A stretch of 32,154 nt of DNA from Verrucomicrobiaceae bacterium. Its GTDB lineage: Bacteria; Verrucomicrobiota; Verrucomicrobiia; Verrucomicrobiales; Verrucomicrobiaceae. A model generated the notes under the pieces. It made no database searches and was not told the DNA's origin. It saw only the letters and a program-made list of their open reading frames with translations. The DNA lies in contig JAIXOU010000113.1 in the NCBI GenBank assembly GCA_027486585.1, forward strand, positions 1 to 32,154, given 5' to 3'. The first letter of the stretch is position 1. Every line of letters begins with the position of its first letter. The position numbers and the translations under genes are program-made. Shown here piece after piece: positions 7,938-16,673 of the stretch.

Positions 7938-8780
7938 TCAGATTGATTTAAAACGGCTTTCCAAGAGGCTCATGAGGCGATCCAAGGCCCAGCCGACGAA
8001 GCCGATGGTGAGGATGCTGAGGATGATGCTGGTGTAGAGTCCGTTATTGTATTCGTTCCACAGAAAGTTGCCGATGCCGATTCGCCCCGTAAGCATTTCT
8101 ACGGCGACGATCACGAGCCAGGCAATACCGAGGCTGAGCCGGTAGCCCGTGAACATGTAGGGCAGCGTGGCTGGGACGAGCACTTTCCAGAGGGTTTTCC
8201 ATTTGGAGAGTTTCAAGACTTTGGCGACATTGAGGTAATCCTGAGGAACGGCACGCACGCCGACAGCGGTGTTCAGAACTGTTGGCCACATGGAGCAAAC
8301 TGCGATGGTGAATAATGCGCCGAGATCATTCGCATGTTTGCCAGCGCCCATGAATAAGACAACACCAAGAGGCATCCAAGCAAGGGGCGAAACGGGGCGG
8401 AGAATCTGAATGATCGGATCAAACATGCGGGTGAAAACTTTAGAGAGTCCGAGCATGAAGCCGATGGGGGTGCCGATGATCAAGGCGATGGAATAGCCTT
8501 TGGCGACGACGATGAGTGAATACCAAGTGAAGCGCAGAATGCCTTGATCGAGTTCTTCCCGTTTGGCGAAGGGTTGAACGATGTACTTCTTCGTTTTGAC
8601 CCATGTTTCATAGGGGCCAGGCAGATCTTGGATGAGTCCAGTCTTGATTTTTTTGGTGAATCCTGACGCCGTTTTCTCTTCACGAACTCCGCCTGCTACG
8701 GCAGCCCAGATGAGGAGTACGGCGAAGATGCCAAGCAGTGGCAGGATGTATTTGGTAAGGAAGTCGGTGCTGATTTTCAC
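7938..8780 (-). CDS. nrtB: Nitrate-type ABC transporter permease (NrtB/CmpB-like)
   Basis: A 280-residue inner-membrane permease. The N-terminal membrane segment (ILPLLGIFAVLLIWAAVAGG) is followed by a long periplasmic stretch and the BPD_transp_1 core, with LIIGTPIGFMLGLSKVFTRM and a second block RPVSPLAWMPLGVVLFMGAG. The EAA-type cytoplasmic loop that contacts the ATPases is NVAKVLKLSKWKTLWKVLVP. It is separated from the upstream binding-protein gene by a strong stem-loop, and from the downstream ATPase gene by the inserted IVS-like element. The element's right arm ends 6 nt past the stop codon. Confidence 0.9.
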   Translation of the reverse strand: MKISTDFLTKYILPLLGIFAVLLIWAAVAGGVREEKTASGFTKKIKTGLIQDLPGPYETWVKTKKYIVQPFAKREELDQGILRFTWYSLIVVAKGYSIALIIGTPIGFMLGLSKVFTRMFDPIIQILRPVSPLAWMPLGVVLFMGAGKHANDLGALFTIAVCSMWPTVLNTAVGVRAVPQDYLNVAKVLKLSKWKTLWKVLVPATLPYMFTGYRLSLGIAWLVIVAVEMLTGRIGIGNFLWNEYNNGLYTSIILSILTIGFVGWALDRLMSLLESRFKSI

Positions 8781-8821
8781 GGCGGCGGCTGTGTGGATAA
8801 TTGGGCAATTTTAAAAGAGGA

Positions 8822-8859
8822 AGCACGCTGGCCCTTGGGGAGCCTCTGGCCAGCGTGCT
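8822..8859 (-). terminator. Strong intercistronic stem-loop between nrtA and nrtB
   Basis: A perfect 12-bp inverted repeat (8822-8833 AGCACGCTGGCC with 8848-8859 GGCCAGCGTGCT) encloses a 14-nt loop. Read on the - strand it follows the nrtA stop and is followed by TTCCTCTTTTAAAATT. It could be a partial terminator or a 3'-end stabiliser that gives more binding protein than permease, which is common in binding-protein operons. Which of the two it is cannot be told from sequence. Confidence 0.65.
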
Positions 8860-8873
8860 ACGATGGGAAAGGA

Positions 8874-10145
8874 CTAGCCTTTGATGTTTTTGATCGCTGC
8901 CGAGAGGGCAAACTCTTCTGGCTTGGTTGGATCAAAGATGGCTCCGTCCATGAAGGTGTCGGTGGAGTTGTCGAGCACGCCGCCCGTGTAACCAATTTCC
9001 TTCATGGCCTCTTCATAGAGGGTGGTGCCAGCGACAGCTGCGGAGACACCGTCGTAGTCTGGTGCACCTTCGACCAAGCCCCAGCGGCGGAATTGGCTTA
9101 GCCACCACTTAATGTACTTCGGCTGCGGATAGTTGCAGTTGCGACCGCTGAAGATCATGTAGTTTTCATCCTTCGTGGTGCGACCGTCACCATAATCGAG
9201 TTCACCCATGAGGCGGCTGTAGATGATTTCAGGTGGGCAATTCACGTAGCTTGGCTTGCTGATGATATCGACTTGTTCCTTGCGGTTGCCAAGATCGTCG
9301 AGCCAGATACTGGCCTCTTGCAGGGCTTTGAGTGCGGCTTTGACAGTCTTTGGATTTTTCTCGGCAAATTCCTTCGTGAAGGCAAAGACCTTCTCGGGGT
9401 GATTTTTCCAGATCTCCTGGGTGGCGACGCTGGTGTAGCCGACGTCATCTGCGATGGCTCGTGCATTCCAGGGTTCGCCGACGCAGTAGCCGTCCATTTT
9501 GCCGACCTTCATGTTAGCCACCATTTGTGGAGGTGGGATGGTAGTGAGGGTGATGTCAGAATCGGGATTGATGCCGCCTGCGGCCAAGTAGTAACGAAGC
9601 CACATGGCATGAGTGCCTGTCGGGAAGGTCATTGCAAAGGTTAGCGGCGTTCCTGCGGCTTTGGCTTCATCAACAAAGGGTTTGAGCGCTTTTGGATCGG
9701 CCGCAACTTTGCCTTTGAATTTGTTAGCCAAGGTGATGCCCTGGCCGTTGCGGTTGAGCAACCATGGCACAACCATTTCTTTGACGGCTGCTCCGCCAAT
9801 CCCCATGGTGGAGGCGATCGGCATGCCGAGGAGCATGTGAGTGGCCTGATTTTCACCTGTCGTGATTTTGTCACGAATGACAGCCCATGAGGCTTCTTTG
9901 CTGACGGTGGAATTAATGCCGTATTTTTTAAAGATTCCCTTCTCATGTGCGATGACGATGGGCGAGCAGTCGGTGAGGGCGATGATACCCATTTTCAGGT
10001 CGGCTACTTCGGGTGAATCATCAGCATAAGCGGATCCGACCCAGCCTTTTGGCAGGCCGCTGAGGAGCGCACCGAGACCGGCGACGCTAGAACGTTGCAG
10101 CAAGCTGCGACGTGAGATGGTATTGGCAGGAGTGTTGGTATTCAT
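8874..10145 (-). CDS. nrtA: Nitrate-type ABC substrate-binding protein, Tat-exported (NrtA/CmpA-like)
   Basis: A 423-residue binding protein. The N-terminus has a twin-arginine signal (SRRSLLQRSSVAGLGALLSG, then a small-residue cleavage region near SAYA), so it is predicted to be exported folded by Tat. The mature part shows the NrtA/CmpA pattern: LKMGIIALTDCSPIVIAHEKG at the start of the first lobe, MLLGMPIASTMGIGG, and MDGYCVGEPWNARAI lining the oxyanion site. Its ATG overlaps the stop of the upstream NrtA-like gene by 4 nt. Nitrate, nitrite or bicarbonate are all plausible ligands. The operon context favours nitrate/nitrite. Confidence 0.9.
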   Translation of the reverse strand: MNTNTPANTISRRSLLQRSSVAGLGALLSGLPKGWVGSAYADDSPEVADLKMGIIALTDCSPIVIAHEKGIFKKYGINSTVSKEASWAVIRDKITTGENQATHMLLGMPIASTMGIGGAAVKEMVVPWLLNRNGQGITLANKFKGKVAADPKALKPFVDEAKAAGTPLTFAMTFPTGTHAMWLRYYLAAGGINPDSDITLTTIPPPQMVANMKVGKMDGYCVGEPWNARAIADDVGYTSVATQEIWKNHPEKVFAFTKEFAEKNPKTVKAALKALQEASIWLDDLGNRKEQVDIISKPSYVNCPPEIIYSRLMGELDYGDGRTTKDENYMIFSGRNCNYPQPKYIKWWLSQFRRWGLVEGAPDYDGVSAAVAGTTLYEEAMKEIGYTGGVLDNSTDTFMDGAIFDPTKPEEFALSAAIKNIKG

Positions 10146-11248
10146 GCGATTGCAGGAGTGGTGCGTTTGTAGGGTTTACTGGTTTTTTTAGCGGCGGCTG
10201 TTTGGGGAATGGGCAGTGTGCTGGAGGTCCAGCAGGCAGCGAGTGTGGCAGTGGCTTCAGCTGTTTCAGCCGAAGAAATGAGGCCGTGGGTGATGAACTG
10301 ATTCAGCAGCCATTGTCCGCGTTGTCTCGTAGGCTCGTTGGCATCTCGTTTCTGAAAGACGTAGAAAGAGGATACGTCTGTTGTTTTGCCTGTGCCGAGA
10401 TCCAGGGGACCGACGAGGGAGCGTTTTAAGATGTCTTCACCAACACCAAAGTAGCCGCTGCTGTGGAGGATGTTTGCGACCTGCAGCCGATGGTCAGGTT
10501 CATCACAAAAGGCGCAAGCTTCACGTAGGGCGGCGATGATGGCGGCGACTTCATCAGGATGGCTGTGAATGAACTTTTCGGTGGTCAGTAAAACTTTTTC
10601 AGGATGGCTGGGCGCTAGCTGCTCGCTGGTGGCGGCGATCCAGCCTGTGCCACGGGCTATGGCGGCGCTGTTCCAGGGCTCGCCGACACAGCCGCCGTCG
10701 ATCAAACCAGCCTCTAGATTACCGACCATCTGTGTTGGTGGCAGGACGACGATGCGGACATCTTTTTCGACATCAATACCGCCTGCGATCAGCCACTGAC
10801 GAAGAAGAAAATAATGAGAAGAGAATCGTGAGACGGTGCTGAACGTGAAGCGCCGAGTCGGAGTGCTGCGGATGAGTTTGTTTAGGCTGGCAGCATCACG
10901 CACGCCACGGTTCCAAAGGTCGCGACTCAGAGTGATGGCATTGCCGTGGAGATTAAAGACGAATGGGGCCACCACCTGGCAAGCTGGGTTACTTAGGCCG
11001 AGGCGCATGGCTAACGCCAAACCCGCAATGGCGTGAACTGCATCCAACTGGCCGTAGAGTAACTTTTCCCTGATGGTGGCCCATCCAACCTCACAACTTA
11101 AATCGACCTTGACCCCATGCTTTTTGAACAGATCCAACTCCCGTGCCACGAGTAAGGGTGCGCAGTCAACGAGCGGCTGGAAGCCGATACGAACTGGCTG
11201 AACGACGCCGCTTAGGGGGGCTTGAGTGACTGTAGCTGACTTTGGCAT
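10142..11248 (-). CDS. Signal-less NrtA/NasS-like protein, probable cytoplasmic anion sensor
   Basis: A 368-residue protein of the same fold as the exported binding protein (VRIGFQPLVDCAPLLVARELD, the ligand-site block IDGGCVGEPWN, and EKVLLTTEKF). No signal peptide is visible. I chose the ATG at 11248 because the family-like sequence starts just after it. In-frame starts further upstream (11269, 11410) would encode sequence unlike the family, and the longest would run into the divergent LysR gene. Cytoplasmic relatives include NasS, the nitrate sensor that sequesters the antiterminator NasT, and the C-terminal domain of cyanobacterial NrtC. No NasT/ANTAR gene is in the window, so its partner is unknown. 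It overlaps nrtA by 4 nt. Confidence 0.8.
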   Translation of the reverse strand: MPKSATVTQAPLSGVVQPVRIGFQPLVDCAPLLVARELDLFKKHGVKVDLSCEVGWATIREKLLYGQLDAVHAIAGLALAMRLGLSNPACQVVAPFVFNLHGNAITLSRDLWNRGVRDAASLNKLIRSTPTRRFTFSTVSRFSSHYFLLRQWLIAGGIDVEKDVRIVVLPPTQMVGNLEAGLIDGGCVGEPWNSAAIARGTGWIAATSEQLAPSHPEKVLLTTEKFIHSHPDEVAAIIAALREACAFCDEPDHRLQVANILHSSGYFGVGEDILKRSLVGPLDLGTGKTTDVSSFYVFQKRDANEPTRQRGQWLLNQFITHGLISSAETAEATATLAACWTSSTLPIPQTAAAKKTSKPYKRTTPAIA

Positions 11249-11329
11249 GATAAGACTCTTCACAAGCATTCGTGATGCCAGCAGGCCAAATTCTGCTAGA
11301 AATGGCGCGCAATGTTTTTCACTTGATGT

Positions 11330-11344
11330 ATGAATACCATTCAT
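11330..11344. promoter_or_regulatory. Candidate LysR-type operator (T-N11-A dyad) at the LysR gene start
   Basis: ATGAAT-ACC-ATTCAT is a perfect 6-bp dyad with a 3-nt centre. It contains the T-N11-A pattern (11331 T, 11343 A) typical of LysR-type binding sites. It overlaps the ATG of the LysR gene and lies about 80 nt upstream of the divergent NasS-like gene, consistent with autorepression and control of the nrt operon. No experimental support can be given. Confidence 0.5.
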
Positions 11345-12245
11345 GCAGCAAGCACTCGATACCCGACAACTTCGCGCCTTTGTCAGCCTAGCCAGAAACG
11401 GTAGCTTCACTCAGGCTGGCCGTGAGCTTTATCTCACGCAGAGCGCCATCAGTCATGCGATTAAGGCTTTAGAAGGAGACTTGGGCTGCCAGCTGTTTCA
11501 TCGTCAGGGGAAGAGTGTGCATCTGACTCATGCCGGCCGCGAGCTACTGCCTCATGCGGAAACGATCCTGCAAGTCATGGGGCAAGCGCGGGCCACACTT
11601 GGCACACTGGATCAGACACCAAGAGGAAAGTTGCGCATCGCCTGCACGACAGCAGCGGCTCAGTTCATTTTACCGACTGTGCTACGTGAGTTTAAGGAGT
11701 CCTTCGAGCTCTATGAAATCCAAGTCGTTTGCGGGGAAACGCCTGCCACGATTGAAAGACTAATGGAAGGTGTGGTGGATCTTGCGGTGAGTTTGCGACC
11801 GCTGGATGTCTCACGGTTGGATTGCCATCCGATTTTTGATGATGAACTCGAGTTTCTTGTTTCACCTCTTCACCCATGGGCATCGCGTGCGCCGAAAATT
11901 AAAGAGGCCGAGGGGCAGACGTACATTGTTGCTAGTCGAAACAGTCTGAATTTTACGCTGATTCAGGAGTTTTTCTTGAAGCTTGGGGTTCGGCTGAATT
12001 CATTCATTGAGCTGGGAAGCTCTGAGGCGACGAAGGAATTGGCGAAATTAGGCATCGGTGTCGCCATCGCCGCGCGCTGGATTGCTCGTCAGGAGATCGA
12101 GGCTGGGCAGTTGGTGGCCGTGCCGATGCCAAAGACAAAACTGCGGCGTAGTTGGATCGTCTCTACCCTTAAAGGGCGTGTGCTAAATCTCCCCGAGCGC
12201 ACGTTTATCGGACTCTGTGAGGAAGTCGGGCGCAGAATGAAGTGA
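11343..12245 (+). CDS. LysR-family transcriptional regulator, divergent from the nrt operon
   Basis: A 300-residue LysR-type regulator. The N-terminal winged helix-turn-helix (LDTRQLRAFVSLARNGSFTQ, then the recognition region AGRELYLTQSAISHAIKALE) covers about residues 5-65. The effector-binding domain follows from about residue 93 (GKLRIACTTAAAQFILPTVL through LAKLGIGVAIAARWIA). It is transcribed divergently from the ABC operon, the usual arrangement for a pathway-specific LysR regulator, so control of anion import is inferred. The effector is unknown. Functionally comparable regulators include NtcB and CmpR of cyanobacteria, but orthology is not claimed. Confidence 0.9.
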   Translation: MQQALDTRQLRAFVSLARNGSFTQAGRELYLTQSAISHAIKALEGDLGCQLFHRQGKSVHLTHAGRELLPHAETILQVMGQARATLGTLDQTPRGKLRIACTTAAAQFILPTVLREFKESFELYEIQVVCGETPATIERLMEGVVDLAVSLRPLDVSRLDCHPIFDDELEFLVSPLHPWASRAPKIKEAEGQTYIVASRNSLNFTLIQEFFLKLGVRLNSFIELGSSEATKELAKLGIGVAIAARWIARQEIEAGQLVAVPMPKTKLRRSWIVSTLKGRVLNLPERTFIGLCEEVGRRMK

Positions 12246-12394
12246 GAAATGACGGTTAAAAGCGACTTGAAATTGAGACTGGCATTTTTTCTGGGAAATT
12301 GCCTGCTTTGTTTCAAGACACTTCTGGCGCAAGTCGAATAGGTGTGCTAAGCGGTTCAGTTCCCCAGATGCTGTGCGCATGTGGGCCAAGTCGT

Positions 12395-15300
12395 ATGACA
12401 GACCTCATTTCACAACTGCCCACTCTCCTCGCTGCCTTTGAATCCCGCATCCTTAAAGAGGCTGAGCAATTAGTCGCGGATGATGCCGTTCGAGGCCTGG
12501 ATATTGTCGAAGATGAAGCTTTAGCCGAGGTTCGGATGGACGACTCCAGCGTGAATACTCGCTGGGCTTTTGAAGAGGGACAATGGCGTGGTGATACGGA
12601 TAGTGAGGACACGGTGCTGCATCAGCTCGCCTTGTGTACGGCCCTTTTGGCCATCCAGCGCCGCGCTGCTCGTGAGCCGACGACCATTCATACCGAGATT
12701 TTGGAAGAGCCCTTTCAGGTCGTCGTCGAGCGGCGTCTGGCTCGGCAGCTCACGGCCGATGAAGAGGCTTATCTAGGTAAGCTGGATAAACGTTTCCAGC
12801 GTGTGAAGCAAAGTGGACAGATTTTTGACCAAGACATGGTTCGGTTGCATCCGAAATGGAGTATCCAGAGTGTGGAGCCGCTGCCGCTATGGCCTGAGGC
12901 TCCGCTGACGCTGCGGGAATTCTGGGACTATGTAGCTTTGGCCTTGGGGGAAAGATCTCTGACCATCCCCACCTTCCTGCGTGGTATGGTGGACATGGAT
13001 GCCGTGCGTGAACGCTTGCGTGAATGGCGGCAGGAGCGCACGGTGCCGATGTGGCGCGAGCGTATCCGCCGCGTCGTCCAGGATGAGTCAGGACCGCCCA
13101 TGCGCCGTCGAAGTGCTGATTTTCGCCTGCTGATCACGCCGGCTGAGGCGCGCCTACAGGTGCATTTTGCTGAGGAGGAGAAATTCCGTCCCGTCGGCAA
13201 TTCAGAGCTCAATGATCTGGGTGAAGCTCAGGCTCAAGGAGCCTTGTTGATGCCTGCAGAGGCTGAATTGCTGCTGTTGTCAGGTCTTTCGCAAATTACC
13301 CCAAGTCAGAGTGACGTCTGCCGCTTTGACTTAGAGTCTCATGGTGGTTGGTTGGGATCTCTTTTTGAGCAGCCAGCCCTGGCTTCTCGTCTGGTCACGC
13401 TGGACGAGGCACCTTTCCGTCGATCGGATGATACGTTGGTCTGGCAGGGCAAGGAGGATGCGGAGTCCATGCAGCTGCATCTGACTCTGATCACGCCAGA
13501 TGGTGAAGCGGCACCGTTACCTCTACGGATTATGCATGGAGCCCGCACGCTCTATCTTTCCTCCGATACGCTGTTTGTTGGGCCGCGTTGGTTCCCTGAA
13601 GAAACCCGCATGGAGACTCCGGTGACCATTCCGCTGAATGCGCTGGCCACTCAAGATGGTATTGCTTTTTTGGAACGTATTGCGGTGCCATTGCCGGAGA
13701 CGATCTCAAGCCGCGTGCGGCATGAGGCTCTGAATGTGGAGCTGCGCGCTAACTGCCTGCCGCGTATCGGAAACTCAGGCGCTGAGTTCACCATTTTTAA
13801 AGCTGAGGCAACAGGCGCAGATGGTCGTGTGCGGGAGAAGTTAGGCCCTAGTGGCTGGGAGCCTGTGCGTCACCCGGATGATGCAACCAATACTGACATC
13901 ATTTGCCGTGACCGCGGTGCCTTGGCACTCACCGATAAAGCACTGGATGAATTGCGTCCCGTCTGGGACATTGAGCAGCAGGGCTATCGCGTGCGATTGA
14001 CGAAGAATTTCCCAGATCAGTTCAATGCCTGGGCCAATGGCTTGCCAGAGCGCGTCACCATGACCACGGATGCGCGTTTGCAGACGATCTTGGCTGATCC
14101 CTTGATCGCCCGTGTCAGAATCGAGGCCTCACAGACTGCTACGATCGACTGGTTTGATCTGAAAATGATCTTTGAGATCGAAGGTGCTGACTTAAAGCCT
14201 GCGGATATTCGCAAGCTCGTCGCTGCCAAAGGTGGTTTCGTGCAGCTAGCCGATGGCACATGGCGCCGAGTGAAGCTGGAATTGACCGAAGAGCAGCAAA
14301 TCCTCATGGATCAGCTTGGCATTGATCTTGATGAGCATGGTGACGAGATGCACCGCCTGCATTGGCGTCAGCTCACCGGACAGGCAGGTAAGGAGATCAT
14401 CAATCCGCGTGCGTGGCAAAACATCACGCAACGCATGGAAGAAGCTCGCCTGGATGAGCGGCCTGCCGTGCCTGAGACGCTGGGCGTGACTTTGCGTCCC
14501 TACCAGGAGGAGGGCTTCCATTTCCTGGCTTATTTAAGCGTGAACAAATTTGGTGGCATCCTCGCAGATGACATGGGTCTTGGTAAAACCATCCAAAGCA
14601 TCACTTGGATTCTCTGGCTGCGTACCCGCTATCGCCAAGCCTGGCCTTGCCTGGTGGTCTGCCCGAAGTCCGTTCTGGATGTTTGGGCGACGGAGTTCGG
14701 CAAAGCTGCCCCAACCCTGCGAGTGCAGGTTTTACGAGACAAAGAAGAGCTGGATCTCGCGAGACTGCAAAAAGACTATGATGTGCTCGTCATGAACTAC
14801 GCACAGATGCGTGGCTGTGCTGAGCTGTTAGATGCGATGAAATGGCTGGCAGTCATCCTGGATGAAGGTCAACACATCAAGAACCCTGACTCCAAGGCAG
14901 CCAAGGCAGCCCGCCAACTGAAGTCCGAGAATCGTCTCGTGCTCACGGGGACGCCGTTGGAAAATCGTTTGTTGGACCTCTGGAGTCTGATGACCTTTGC
15001 TACGCCTGGAGCGCTAGGAGATCGGGCTTACTTCACGCGTAATTTTGACCGCCGCAAAGACGGGCAGGCCAGTGACCGTCTCGGTGCACGTCTACGCCCC
15101 TTCATGCTGCGCCGCACGAAGTCTCAAGTGGCCAAAGACCTGCCTTCTCGCAGTGAAGAGGCCATGGTCTGTGAGATGAATGAAACTCAGGCCAAGCTTT
15201 ATCGCGAAGAACTCGCCCGCGCTCAGCAGATGGTCCTCACTGCTAGCGGCTTTGAGGTGCTCACACGGAAACGTTTTGCCATCCTTCAGGCGCTCACTCG

Positions 15301-15898
15301 CCTGCGCCAGATCTGCTGTCACCCGAATCTCATCGATAAAACCAGCGGCAAAGAGCACGACAGTGCCAAGCTCACCGCCACGTTGGAATTGATTGAGGAA
15401 CTTCACGCTGGTGGGCATAAAGTGCTGCTGTTCTCTCAATTCGTGACCATGCTCGATATCATTCGAGATAAATTAACCGAGATGAGCATCCCTTACTATT
15501 GGCTCACTGGTAGCACGAATAATCGCTCTGAAGTTGTGGATCAGTTCCAAAACGATACCGATCCCTGCGTCTTCCTGCTTTCCCTGAAGGCCGGTGGTAG
15601 TGGTCTGAATCTTACCGCCGCTAGCTACGTCATCCTTTACGACCCATGGTGGAACCCTGCCGTCGAAGCCCAGGCCATTGACCGTGCCCATCGTATTGGT
15701 CAGACCCAGCCCGTCATGGCTTACCGGATGATCACCAAGGACACGATCGAAGAGAAAATCATGCTGCTGCAGCAAAAGAAGCAGCTCATGTCTGCCAATA
15801 TTCTTGGCGAGGGTGGATTTGCCAGAACGTTGGAGAAGACAGACTTCGAGTTCCTCTTTGGTTTAGAAGCCGAAGAAAAACAGCGTCAGGAAGACTAA
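12395..15898 (+). CDS. SNF2-family DEAD-like helicase/translocase
   Basis: A large protein of 1167 residues from the ATG at 12395. A TTG at 12299 would add 32 residues that do not look coding. About 690 N-terminal residues match no domain I recognise. The C-terminal SNF2 motor is complete: PYQEEGFHFLAYL, motif I DDMGLGKT (near residue 725), motif II DEGQ in place of DEAH (near 822), motif III LTGTPLENRLLDLWSL, LLFSQFVTMLD, and motifs V-VI (SLKAGGSGLNLTAA, WWNPAVEAQAIDRAHRIGQ). Such ATPases translocate on duplex DNA or remodel nucleoprotein, for example HepA/RapA-like or repair-related proteins. The substrate is unknown. There is no obvious partner gene, so it is probably monocistronic. Confidence 0.93.
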   Translation: MTDLISQLPTLLAAFESRILKEAEQLVADDAVRGLDIVEDEALAEVRMDDSSVNTRWAFEEGQWRGDTDSEDTVLHQLALCTALLAIQRRAAREPTTIHTEILEEPFQVVVERRLARQLTADEEAYLGKLDKRFQRVKQSGQIFDQDMVRLHPKWSIQSVEPLPLWPEAPLTLREFWDYVALALGERSLTIPTFLRGMVDMDAVRERLREWRQERTVPMWRERIRRVVQDESGPPMRRRSADFRLLITPAEARLQVHFAEEEKFRPVGNSELNDLGEAQAQGALLMPAEAELLLLSGLSQITPSQSDVCRFDLESHGGWLGSLFEQPALASRLVTLDEAPFRRSDDTLVWQGKEDAESMQLHLTLITPDGEAAPLPLRIMHGARTLYLSSDTLFVGPRWFPEETRMETPVTIPLNALATQDGIAFLERIAVPLPETISSRVRHEALNVELRANCLPRIGNSGAEFTIFKAEATGADGRVREKLGPSGWEPVRHPDDATNTDIICRDRGALALTDKALDELRPVWDIEQQGYRVRLTKNFPDQFNAWANGLPERVTMTTDARLQTILADPLIARVRIEASQTATIDWFDLKMIFEIEGADLKPADIRKLVAAKGGFVQLADGTWRRVKLELTEEQQILMDQLGIDLDEHGDEMHRLHWRQLTGQAGKEIINPRAWQNITQRMEEARLDERPAVPETLGVTLRPYQEEGFHFLAYLSVNKFGGILADDMGLGKTIQSITWILWLRTRYRQAWPCLVVCPKSVLDVWATEFGKAAPTLRVQVLRDKEELDLARLQKDYDVLVMNYAQMRGCAELLDAMKWLAVILDEGQHIKNPDSKAAKAARQLKSENRLVLTGTPLENRLLDLWSLMTFATPGALGDRAYFTRNFDRRKDGQASDRLGARLRPFMLRRTKSQVAKDLPSRSEEAMVCEMNETQAKLYREELARAQQMVLTASGFEVLTRKRFAILQALTRLRQICCHPNLIDKTSGKEHDSAKLTATLELIEELHAGGHKVLLFSQFVTMLDIIRDKLTEMSIPYYWLTGSTNNRSEVVDQFQNDTDPCVFLLSLKAGGSGLNLTAASYVILYDPWWNPAVEAQAIDRAHRIGQTQPVMAYRMITKDTIEEKIMLLQQKKQLMSANILGEGGFARTLEKTDFEFLFGLEAEEKQRQED

Positions 15899-16089
15899 AC
15901 GATGACAGAGGTTAGGTCTGATAAAGCAGCATCATTTTAGAAACCGTTGCCGATACGATTCGGCGGCAGTTTCGTGGCACAATTCCTCCTTCATTTGAGG
16001 GTGCGCCCGAAGCTGCAACATGAATGGGAGCCATTAGATGCCGCGATGTGTCATAACGAAGACCGTACACGGTCATGAAAACATGTTCA

Positions 16090-16440
16090 CTAGGCTGCGT
16101 TTAGGGTTAGATATTCGCCTGTACTGGGATTGTGATGCTCCGCGAACTGAGTTGACTTCAATGGAGCGTCAGCAAGCGTGAGCAGGACAAGTCATAAGAC
16201 ATACTTCCGTAGCGATCATACTCATCATCAATGAGTAGTCGGCGTCCTTCGCCGAGTTCATGTGGGAGGTGAGCCAAAGAATTCGCGTGTGGAGCAATGG
16301 GGTGAATGGAGATCTGGTGGTAACCTGTCGCATAGCTATGTTGCCCATCGAAATAGAGAGAAGGCTATGGCGTCGAATTCTCGCGTGTTGAAACAATCCG
16401 TGCTGCTGGATATTGATTCAGAGCTTCCAAGCCTTCCTAT
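16090..16440 (-). pseudogene. Possible decayed gene of unknown function
   Basis: Read on the - strand, one frame gives protein-like sequence broken by an in-frame TAG (16365-16367). It includes HPIAPHANSLAHLPHELGEG and RRLLIDDEYDRYGSMSYDLS. A shift to another frame near 16170-16180 continues as LADAPLKSTQFAEHHNPSTG and ends at a TAG (16090-16092). The residue composition looks like real coding sequence, yet no start codon and no uninterrupted frame exist. I do not recognise the family. A second tiny fragment of coding-like sequence on the same strand (15932-16021, MLQLRAHPQMKEELCHETAA...) may belong to different debris. Confidence 0.35.
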
Positions 16441-16567
16441 GCCAGCAAGCCCTAGAAGGTCAATCAGGCGTCTGCGCGAAATAGGCTGATTGCCATTACT
16501 TTCACTCACTAACCACGATCCATTGGGCTGGCTGAATTGTTTAAAAGATTACAAAAGGTGCAACTTA

Positions 16568-16628
16568 TGGGTTACCTCAAAAATACGTGGTTCGCTCAAA
16601 AACAGGACTTTGGGTTACCACATGGTAA
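16568..16628. repeat. Direct repeats and dyad upstream of the excisionase-type gene
   Basis: TGGGTTACC occurs twice in the same orientation (16568-16576 and 16611-16619, 43 nt apart). A CTCAAAAA tract lies close to each copy. The second copy merges into a dyad TTACCA-CA-TGGTAA (16615-16628), 45 nt upstream of the preferred start of the next gene. These may be binding sites for that protein or another regulator. Function is inferred only from position. Confidence 0.4.
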
Positions 16629-16673
16629 TTGATGCGTGAAACTAAATTTATGAGATTAATTATAACGCAAACT

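Larger units (their letters stand above)
15899..16673. other. Low-coding interval with gene debris
   Basis: About 775 nt between the SNF2 gene and the small excisionase-type gene holds no intact gene I can support. It contains an imperfect hairpin just after the SNF2 stop (15940-15952 with 15961-15973), which may terminate that gene, and a GACCGT-AC-ACGGTC palindrome at 16061-16074. Two coding-like fragments are visible on the - strand. The 3' third is AT-rich and carries repeats upstream of the next gene. Confidence 0.6.

Noticed and set aside
11249..11410. Longer N-terminus of the NasS-like protein (starts at 11269 or 11410)
   Set aside because: The extra residues are Cys/Ser-rich and unlike the family. 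The longest form overlaps the LysR coding start and the candidate operator.
12266..12317. CTTGAAA...TTTCAAG inverted repeat between the LysR and SNF2 genes as a terminator
   Set aside because: The arms are only 7 bp with a loose 38-nt interior and no T-tract, so the evidence is too weak for a call.
16262..16489. 75-codon + strand frame in the low-coding interval
   Set aside because: Low-complexity composition with no recognisable motif. The coding-like signal in this stretch is on the - strand.
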